The notes beneath the pieces are model-generated. The model was not told where the DNA came from. It was given only the letters and a program-made list of their open reading frames with translations, and searched no databases. A stretch of 54,328 bases of DNA from Lachnospiraceae bacterium (GTDB taxonomy: Bacteria; Bacillota; Clostridia; Lachnospirales; Lachnospiraceae), in contig JAAUZE010000019.1 in the NCBI GenBank assembly GCA_014804755.1, positions 1 through 54,328 of the forward strand, written 5' to 3'. The position numbers and the translations under genes were made by a program. Shown here piece by piece: positions 1 to 8,600 of the stretch (position 1 is the stretch's first letter; the number at the start of each line of letters is the position of its first letter).

Positions 1-120
1 ATCTAATGACATTTTGCCTGCAATTGCATCTAATATAGAATTCTCTATCATAGAATCTGCTAATGTAATATCTTCACCAAATATTTTTTGCAGTGCAAAC
101 CAGTTTTCTATTCCTTTCAA
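1..120 (-). CDS. Partial small gene running off the left edge, function unknown
   Basis: The minus strand shows an AGGAGGG ribosome binding site six bases before a TTG codon at 120-118, followed by an uninterrupted frame to the window edge. The visible N-terminus begins (M)KGIENWFALQKIFGED and continues as an acidic, helix-like sequence. It lies downstream of the last immunity gene of the toxin region, so a third small immunity-type or effector-associated gene is possible, but nothing in the 40 visible residues identifies it. The non-ATG start is chosen because the only in-frame ATG lies far from the ribosome binding site. Confidence 0.5.
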   Translation of the reverse strand, partial: MKGIENWFALQKIFGEDITLADSMIENSILDAIAGKMSLD

Positions 121-240
121 TTGTTTCCCTCCTCATGAACACATTTTGTATCAATCCAAGAACTTATTTTTTATTATTACAAAGCATAAATATTATGTCC
201 CCACAACTAGTAACCAAAAGTATCGCAGATAAATGACAGA

Positions 241-385
241 CTATTCCTCCGCCTTACCATACAGCTCGTATTTCTAAATATACTCAGATAAACTGCCGAC
301 GAATTTCAAAAAGTAACTATGGGATAATCTCATCTCTGTTAGATTTCCTTGTTTATTATAAACATGCTCATAGGAATTCACAATT
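241..385 (-). pseudogene. Possible decayed coding remnant after the immunity gene
   Basis: Read on the minus strand, a frame overlapping the stop of the upstream immunity gene gives protein-like text including YEHVYNKQGNLTEMR and FVGSLSEYI, broken by one in-frame TAG and ended by a TAG at 243-241. The motif resembles the YxYxxxGNLT pattern of Rhs/YD-repeat or immunity-type proteins. It has no start signal of its own. I read it as debris from an earlier toxin or immunity cassette. The rest of 121-385 shows nothing else. Confidence 0.25.
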
Positions 386-910
386 TTACAGCTTTATATT
401 ATCTACTAAAATTTTCCCTTTAATTATATATCCTTCTTTTTCCTCCTCTCTTGCCATAGTACGTTTCAGAATTTTCAACATCACTGATTTGAAATCTGTC
501 GAACGACTTTTACTTATTGACTTTCCAAATAACACCATATCTTCTTCTTTATATCTCAATATAGTCATACCTATATATCTATCTATAAACTCCTCATAAC
601 TAGAACCATACCAGTTTTTCCATGTATCTTTTTTCCCTTCATTGTATATTTCTTCTAACCCTTTTACCAACTCTTCTAATCCCTCTTTTATATCTTTTTT
701 TTCAACTGCCCATAAAGTCATTCGCGCTATTTCTATTATTTGACTATACTCTATATATTCGGAATCCGTAATAATTAGCTTGCACAATGGCACTATGTCT
801 TCTGTTGATAATTCTATATCTCCTCTCTTTACGCCATCCTCAATATCATCAAATAACTCTACATTTCCTTCTTGAATAGCTTGATACATTCGTTGAATAA
901 ATTCTTTCAT
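386..910 (-). CDS. Putative immunity protein for the displaced Rhs toxin tip
   Basis: An acidic, mostly helical protein of 174 residues with no signal peptide or membrane segment and no family I recognise. The start chosen is the ATG at 910, which overlaps the TGA of the preceding Rhs tip gene in an ATGA junction and has a GAGGG six bases upstream. Small, AT-rich genes immediately 3' of an Rhs C-terminal toxin are typically cognate immunity proteins that bind and neutralise the toxin in the cytoplasm of the producer and its kin. That role is inferred from position alone. The low GC relative to the injection-system genes fits a recently exchanged cassette. Confidence 0.55.
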   Translation of the reverse strand: MKEFIQRMYQAIQEGNVELFDDIEDGVKRGDIELSTEDIVPLCKLIITDSEYIEYSQIIEIARMTLWAVEKKDIKEGLEELVKGLEEIYNEGKKDTWKNWYGSSYEEFIDRYIGMTILRYKEEDMVLFGKSISKSRSTDFKSVMLKILKRTMAREEEKEGYIIKGKILVDNIKL

Positions 911-2082
911 TGACATCCCTCATCTTTCATTTCTTCTAGTTCGCGCATATCATTTTCCCCTTCCAGTTCTAGCGATTCCTTTACTCCTCTCATTCCCATT
1001 GCCATATCATATTCTTCTTGCAGTTTACTTTCTACAACATTCATATCAACATTCGGTCTTGTTTCAGCATAGACTCTTTGCAAATCATACTGATCAAATG
1101 CAAGTCTATCTTCATATGACAAAGATTCATATAAAGCCATATCATATGGTCGCGAATTACTATTCATGCCATATGTAAATGTATCCTTATGTGTATCCGT
1201 CATCATATTCGAACACGCTCCATATTGACGATTAATTCCATCATTTCCTTCAATGGAATGTGCTGATGGCATATGGTGAGGTGACATATTATCTCCCGAA
1301 ACAGCATTCATGCCCAATACTGCATCCATTTCTCCAGGCAGTAATCCACTGCTAGAATAATGTAGCGAACCCGTATCTATCTTTTGTTGAAACAATTGAT
1401 CACTCCTTGAATATAATGCTTCAATCCTCTCCTCATATGTCATATTCGGAAGGTTATTTAACCAATCTTGTTGATCTGAATACCCACTTGGATCATAATA
1501 TGTCACAGGATTATTATGGCAGTATGCATACAGATTCAGCCCATCCCCTTGATATACATCCTCTTGCATAAACCGCCCAAGGACAGGATTGTAGTACCTT
1601 GCGCGCAGATAATACTGCTCTGTGAGCTCATCATACTGCTGGCCTGTATAGCGGATACGGTTCTGGAATTGTTCCTTTGCCTCTAACCCAGCGCCAAAGG
1701 CATCATAAAGGTAGCTGTTCTGGATTTCCCTGTCTGCACCTGTAATGAATGCCGTGCTAAACTGCTCATCACGGTGGTAGTAAGACAGATCCTGTCCTCT
1801 TTGGAATGCGTCAATTCCGACGCCCAAATGATAGCTTGTCTGGTTTTCTTTTCCTCCTTCCTCATGCAACAGTTCGCCATTGTGGTAGACAAAGCTGGTA
1901 CGTTTTCCGTTCTCCAGCAGTTCAAAGCGCAGGCTTTCCACGTCATAACGGTTCTCCTGCACACTGCCGTTCTCAGTCTCCACCTTTGTCTGCTGGTGGC
2001 GGCTGTTATAGAAGAACAGCCGGATACCCGCAAAAGTTTGTCTGTCAAATGCTAAGACGGTTAGAAAAATTTCTTGGTTCAT
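907..2082 (-). CDS. Orphan Rhs tip with alternative C-terminal toxin
   Basis: Residues from about 12 to 200 copy the end of the Rhs shell encoded by the large gene to its right: both contain SFVYHNGELLHEEGG, RIRYTGQQYDE and the Rhs core end RYYNPVLGRFMQEDVYQG...YYDPSGY. After DPSGY the sequences diverge completely. The new tail of about 190 residues contains DNMSPHHMPSAHS and SNMMTDTHKDTFTYG, a His-rich pattern that could be an HNH-like nuclease centre, but this is a guess. There is no convincing ribosome binding site before the ATG at 2082, and about ten residues of the core are missing near the start. It therefore looks like a silent, displaced toxin cassette that can enter the main Rhs gene by homologous recombination. 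Its immunity gene follows with a 4-nt overlap. Confidence 0.75.
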   Translation of the reverse strand: MNQEIFLTVLAFDRQTFAGIRLFFYNSRHQQTKVETENGSVQENRYDVESLRFELLENGKRTSFVYHNGELLHEEGGKENQTSYHLGVGIDAFQRGQDLSYYHRDEQFSTAFITGADREIQNSYLYDAFGAGLEAKEQFQNRIRYTGQQYDELTEQYYLRARYYNPVLGRFMQEDVYQGDGLNLYAYCHNNPVTYYDPSGYSDQQDWLNNLPNMTYEERIEALYSRSDQLFQQKIDTGSLHYSSSGLLPGEMDAVLGMNAVSGDNMSPHHMPSAHSIEGNDGINRQYGACSNMMTDTHKDTFTYGMNSNSRPYDMALYESLSYEDRLAFDQYDLQRVYAETRPNVDMNVVESKLQEEYDMAMGMRGVKESLELEGENDMRELEEMKDEGCQ

Positions 2083-2119
2083 ATTAAATCTTTCTCATAG
2101 TAACCAAGTTTTCTAATCA

Positions 2120-2152
2120 CTGATTCACCATATCATAGCAGTTCTCCTGCAT
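2120..2152 (-). pseudogene. Short fragment of Rhs core between cassettes
   Basis: On the minus strand this piece reads QENCYDMVNQ then a stop and LENL, similar to QENRYDVENLRFELLEN, which occurs in both the main Rhs protein and the orphan tip. At nucleotide level about two thirds of the bases match. It looks like a scar of another recombination or displacement event within the Rhs region. The match is short and could be partly fortuitous. Confidence 0.3.
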
Positions 2153-2236
2153 AAATAATTAAATACGTGCCCCCAGATAATTGATACCTCTTTCTTAATG
2201 TTTTTGCTTATGCATTCCCTAAAAACTGAAGACTTA

Positions 2237-2641
2237 TCATTTAGATATTCCTAATGTTTCATCTACCTCTTTAATAAAGCATTTTACTTCTTCTTCTGTT
2301 GCTATAAAAGGACTTAGCATATTTATAGTCGCCTTTATTTTTTCATCTTCGCTCATTCTTTTCCATCTACCATTCATAACGGCATTTTTTATCGCCCTAT
2401 CCTTGTAAAATGTTTGATTCTTCAACATTCTCCAATTATCCCATTTACCAATGTTTTGTTTATTTTTTTCCTCGTCCATTCTCGTTAGAGCATCAACCAA
2501 TTTATTACATAAATCTGCAATAATTGGGCTTGACGCTACGTTTTCATTATCCGGATTTTCATGAAATTTAGCTTCTAAAAGTGCTTTATGTAAATTTAGT
2601 ATTGTAAAATAATCTTTTAATTCTATTTTTACTTCCTTCAT
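2237..2641 (-). CDS. Putative immunity protein to the HYD1-type Rhs toxin
   Basis: A 134-residue charged, helical protein without signal peptide or membrane segment. The ATG at 2641 overlaps the TGA of the large VgrG-Rhs gene (TGATG), so translation is probably coupled. Its place directly after the toxin-encoding 3' end is the standard position for the neutralising partner of a polymorphic toxin. I do not recognise the family. Low GC, like the toxin tip, suggests toxin and immunity moved as one unit. An alternative TTG at 2644 is possible but less likely. Confidence 0.6.
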   Translation of the reverse strand: MKEVKIELKDYFTILNLHKALLEAKFHENPDNENVASSPIIADLCNKLVDALTRMDEEKNKQNIGKWDNWRMLKNQTFYKDRAIKNAVMNGRWKRMSEDEKIKATINMLSPFIATEEEVKCFIKEVDETLGISK

Positions 2642-5600
2642 CAAAAATCATTCTCCTTTACATTTAATGTTGCATTCCTTCCATCTCTAATAGTACCTCT
2701 ATATATCAACTCGTTTGGTTGCGTAGCTCCTACTCCGGATAAATTAGGGTCACAAGGATCGGTTAATGTAATCTCTACTCTATAAGTTGCACAACCGTCA
2801 TCTCGTGTCCCCATAAATAATGCATTATTGGCATCTTGTGGACTTATCTCATCTGTTGTCACAAAGACTCTTCCTCTATCATCCGTTTGTATCATTCCTG
2901 ATTCTTGAATAGCTTTAGCTCCTTCCTCATCTGTATAATGATATAAATCTGGCTTTTTATCATCTGCGCTTTCATTAACACTTTCAGCAACCTCCCCTGT
3001 ATTACCGCATTTGGGTTGAGTTGCCTGCGTTACATAACCACTCGGGTCATAGTATACCACAGGATTATTTTTGCAGTATATATATAGATTTAATCCCGCT
3101 CCTTGGTACACATCCTCCTGCATAAACCGCCCAAGCACTGGATTGTAGTACCTTACACGCAGATAATACTGCTCTGTGAACTCATCATACTGCTGTCCTG
3201 TATAACGGATACGATTCGGGAATTGTTCATTTGTCTCTACTTCAGTACCAAAGGCATCATACAGGTAACTGTTCTGGACTTCTCCTCGTCCATCTGTAAT
3301 AAATGCCGTACTTAACTGCTCATCCTGCTGATAGTAATAAAGCTCCTGCCCTCTTTGGAGTGCATCAATCCCTACACCCAAATAGTAACTTATCTGTTTT
3401 TCGTTTCCTCCTTCCTCATGCAAAAGCTCTCCATTATGATATACAAAACTGGTACGCCTGCCATTCTCCAGCAGTTCAAAGCGCAGGTTTTCTACGTCAT
3501 AACGATTTTCCTGCACATTGCCCGTTTCAGTCTCCACCTTCGTCTGCTGATGGCGGCTGTTATAAGAGAACAGTCGGATACCCATAGAGTTCTTTCTTTC
3601 TACTATACCGCCCTGTCTGTCATATGTAAACTGATTTTTCCCATCACTGCATTCTTCCGTAACAAGCTGATTTTTCCCATTAAACTGATATAGGGTCGCA
3701 CCTTTGGCATCCGTCTTTCTTACCCTGTTCCCCGCCTTGTCATAGGCATAAGAAACAGAAGCGCCATTCCGCCGCTCTTCCAAAAGCCGTCCACAGACAT
3801 CATACTGATAAGATATATCCAGCGCACTGCTTCCTGCTGTAATATTCCCCAATGTTGTATTTACAAGATTTCCTACTTTCGCCGTGCGGTTCCCGTTGCC
3901 GTCATATCGGTATGCAAAGGAGAGCAGCACTTTTTCTCCTGCTTTTGTCTCCAGACTGCTGATATTGCCATCCCCGTCATAGGCATAAGCAGTTTCCACA
4001 CCATTGCCATAGCGGATATGGCTGATGCGGTTCAATGCATCATATCCGTAGCACACTTCCAATCCGTCACCGTTATAAATGCGGCTCCGTCTGCCTAAGA
4101 TGTCATACTCATAACGGGTGCATACTCCCGTGGGGTCTTTGATCTCCGTTACCTGTCCCATCTTGTCATAGGTATAGGAAATTAAGCGTCTCCCACTGGA
4201 ACGCTTTTCTTTTAAGTTGCCCTGTGCGTCATAGATATACTCATAGGAATGCCCGTCACAGACTGCACGGGTGACCCTGCCAAGGCTGTCATAGTGCCAT
4301 GTGCTGATATTGGGATTGTTCCCTTCCGCATCCGTCGCTTTCTCATATACAGGCTTTCCGAACACGTTGCAGTCCCGCTGCCGGCGTCTGCCATCCCTAT
4401 CGATATGCAGGGACAGATTGCCTTCCTCGTCATACTGGAAGGTCTCGCTGTACCCTAACTGGTCGATACGCTCGCTGACCTTCCCAAAACTGTTGTAACG
4501 GTACTGTACCGAGTTTCCGTTTCCGTCCGTGGTTTTGCAGACCTGACCGGCAGGAGTATATTCATAGTCCTCCTTTACGCCGTCCGCAAAGCCGATATCG
4601 GTAATACGCCCCCAGTGATCCACATCATAGGAGATGGGGTTCCGGTTGCCATCCACAACTCCTACAATCTGTCCTCTCGCATTATACTCGTACTGCTGAA
4701 TGATACGTTGACCGTTCCCTGATGATTGGCTGACAGCGGCATTTTGTGCCATAGCTTCGCCATACGCAGAACTGTCTCCTGCGCTGCCATTCCATTTTCC
4801 ATCTCCGAAACGCCGTACAGCCTTGATCTTGCCATCCAGTCCATAAGAATATGCTGTCCTGTTTCCGTATGGATCTTTCTGCATGACAGGCTGATTCTGC
4901 AGGTTGTAGGAAAGCTCCTGTACTGTCTCTCCCAGTGCATTTGTGACGCGGACACGGTTACCACGGCTGTCATAGGCATAGGTAATACCTGCTCCGTCAT
5001 CGCTCTCTTGTTCATAAGCATAAGGGCTGATTGCTTTGGACAGCTTATCATTTCGGTCATAGAGGTAACGCATGACTGCACCGCTGGGATTTATCCTGCG
5101 AGTCAGACGGTCTTTCAAATCGTAGCAGAAACCTGTCTCCAGACACTCTCCGTCCGCGCCGAGCACGGTGCGTTTCAGCACATTGCCTGCTTCGTCATAA
5201 GCATACTGCACCCGTCTGTCGATACCGCTCTTTCTGTCCGTGACACGTTCTTCCGTCAGACGGTCATCCGCATCATATTCCCTGTATACTACAAAACCTT
5301 TCGGTGTTGTGATCTTAACAATATTTCCATTTGCGTCATGACTGTATTTCGTAACAGCAGACTGCACCGGACCGTTCCCCTGGATTTCTTCTGTCTTTTG
5401 TATTCGCCAGCCGTTCTTATTGTATTCATAATGAACAATGCTCCGGACAGTTTCCTCTATGACACGCTCTTCCAGCGTTACGTTTCCTAAGCAGTCGTAA
5501 TCATAACGCATCTGTGCCCCGAAGTCATCCTGCACCAGAGTCAGATGGTTATTCTTGTCGTAGGAGAAATGGATCGAATGCCAGTTTTCCGGCTCTCCAT

Positions 5601-8600
5601 CTTTCTCCACTTCCTGCTGCCCGTAAGCTTCCTCCACTTTGTTTCCTTGGGCATCATAGAGGTAGGCAATCACACGGTAATAAACCTCATCTACTTCCTT
5701 ACGGACACTGATCTGCTCCCGAATCTTCCAGCCCAGACCATTGTATGTATAGAGGGTTTCTTTCCCTTCCCCGTCCACTTCCCTGGTAATCTGTCCGTGA
5801 CCGTTGTACTCATAGGTATGCAGGACATTCCCTTCCGGGTCTTGCACTTCCGTTAATCGCCCGCATGTATCATAGGTATAACGGTATCCTGCGCCGTCAT
5901 CAGCAACGACATCATAGGACTCCGGCTGTACCTGTTTTATCATGTTGCCGTCTGCGTCATAGAAACGCCGTTCTATGCCGCCATCCGGATAATAAACACG
6001 GATGCAGTTGCCGTCAGTGTCATATTCGTACCGTGTTCCTTCACCACCCTCACCTTTTTCCGCATAGCTGACAGGATGAATTTTATTGGTGATCTCCCCG
6101 TCAAAATTTCGGAATACTCTCTGGTGCTCCTGTAACGGGGATATGATGTCCACCACTCTCTCCAAAAAGTCGCGGCGATACTCGTAACCTCCTTCTTTCT
6201 TTTCCCACTGCACAGGCGGATAATAGGATGTCAGGTTGCCCATGCGGTCATAGAATTTGTGGCTGGTATATCCCTCTCCATCCGTGCGGCTGGTGACAAA
6301 ATTACGGGAATTATATGCCATCTCCACTGTTCCGTAAGAATTGCTGACGGACATTCTGCGGCCCACAACATCATAGCTGTAGGCAGTCTCCTCCCCTTTC
6401 GGTGTGGTAACGCGGCTGGGATAAGCACGGTTGGAATCGTACTCTTTCAACGTCTCGTTGCCGAGCGCATCCCGCTCCACAATGCACCTTCCCATGGAAT
6501 CATACTCTTTTGCCGTCTCCCGCCAGTTCTTATTGTCGAGTTTCTCCCGAATCAGGATCTGGTTGTGGGCATTGTCATAGGCATACTGTGTTTCTCTGCC
6601 ATCCGTATCCCATGTACGGGTCAAATCATGGTTTTCGTCATATTCATGGCACACTTCATAACCGTCCGGGGACTGTTCCCGGATGGTACGTCCAAAGGCA
6701 TCATATTCCCATTCTTTTTTTAGACCTAACCGGCTGATCTCCCCGGTCTTCAGGTTATCACCGGAATACTCAAATGCCTCACAGGTACCGTCGTCATAGA
6801 CTGTCCGCTCTGTCAGAAACTGATCATTGTACTCATAGATTTCCGTCTTGCCGGTCTCGCTGTAATAGATTGTATTCCTGCAGTGTACATCGTCATAAGT
6901 AAATAACTGATAGATGCCATTGGTAAAGCCCTGACGGGTAATCCTGCCCTTTTCATCATATTCGTTTTCAATATAACGGCTGCCGTTCTGGTCGGTGACA
7001 GATATGATATGCCCGTTTTCATCGTACTCATAGTGGGTGATTCCCTCATCTGTATGCACCACGTCCACCAGATATTCACCCACATAGCGGTACTGCGTCC
7101 TGCGCCCGATCTCATCCGTAACCTGCAGAATACGCCCACCCTGGCATTCTACCTCCAGTACGTTGCCAAGGGGCGTTGTAATGCGCTCCAATCCTTCCTC
7201 GTTGTAGGAAAACAGCAGTTTTAAGTGATTCGGATATTCCACATAGGAAAGCTTCCCCTGTCTGTCATAGACACAGAGGGTATGATCCATCACATCTGTG
7301 AGCAGGAATACTTCCTGCTCCGTACATCCAGCGTCTTCCCGTACGGTCAGACAAAAACGGGATGTCCCCCTGCACTGGTTCACCCAGACATCCCCCTGCT
7401 TTTCAAAGCACACAGAATGTCCTGTGATGGTCTCCATATGAACACGGATGTTTTCTGTATCCTGTGTATCCCTATAAACTCTGCTGGCATAGGGGAAACT
7501 CCATCCCTTTCCAAATACAGAGTCTTTCACGCCTGTAGAATAATAGGACCTTTCCAGCTTCCATGATGAGGGCAGGCTCGACAGAAGAAAGTCCGTTGCA
7601 TGGATCAGATAGGTGCCCGTGACCGCATCCACCGGATCAGCGATCAAGGCGGCAAGCGTGTTTGCAAAAGCATTCCTTGCAAAGCTTTCCTTCGGGTCAA
7701 ACGGCTGATGAAAAATACCGCTGGCAACCCAATCCATTCCTGTGTCCACAAATGTGCCTACTACAACCTGCGTGATCTTCCGCGCAGTATAATTATCAAT
7801 ATTCAGACCTCCCATGATTTTGTTTGTTATGCTAGTTCCGACAAATCCCTGGGCAAACCCGAGCCCCATATTAAACGCTATGGTTGAGAAGCTTACTTTC
7901 CCTGTCTCCACATACTGGTTATAGGCGGCGCTGATTACATTACCACCCATTTGGACGACTGCTTTTAATGTTTTCAGTTCCTTGCTGCCGCAGGCTAAAC
8001 GCCCTAATCTCGCTGCACCGGAAATATTTCCTATCGCCTTTCCCGATACGATACCAAAGGCAATATCCACCCCCGTCTTAATGACATTATAGAGAAGTTC
8101 GTTCCCGCGGCATACATCATCGCGCAGAAAGTTATGCCCCCTATCCAAATTCCCACTCTGCGCCTTATTGATGTTATCGACGCCCTCCCCTATGTCCGAG
8201 ACGGCAATACCAATGGAGGCGGCTCCCAGTCCATATGTCGCAAGCATCATAGGACCAAACACCGCGGCTGCTCCTCCCCCAGTAGCAACTGTCAGCACAA
8301 CGGCTACCGCAACCGTGGCAACCACAGCGGCGATCTTCCCAAGTCCTCTTAATATCTGTTTGCGACCCTCCTCATACTTATCTACCAGCAGATCCGCCGC
8401 ATCGCCATTTATTTTATTTCTCACCTCTTCATCGTTAGCGGTTACGTTATTAAAAAGATCTTCAAGCGTCGGATTATCTGCAGGCGTTGTATCCGTAGCC
8501 TCCATTTTGACAAAGGCGGCAATAATCTTTGCTTCCTCCGTCAGTTCAATCCTGGTTCCGGACTCGCCTACTTGAAAAGTCAGGGAGCCTGCCTCCAACG

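Noticed and set aside
14-232. 72-residue plus-strand frame at the left edge
   Set aside because: The minus strand here has a clear start signal and frame; the plus frame has none.
4726-5490. 254-residue open frame on the plus strand inside the Rhs region
   Set aside because: It is antisense to YD repeats, has no ribosome binding site and a composition dictated by the opposite strand.
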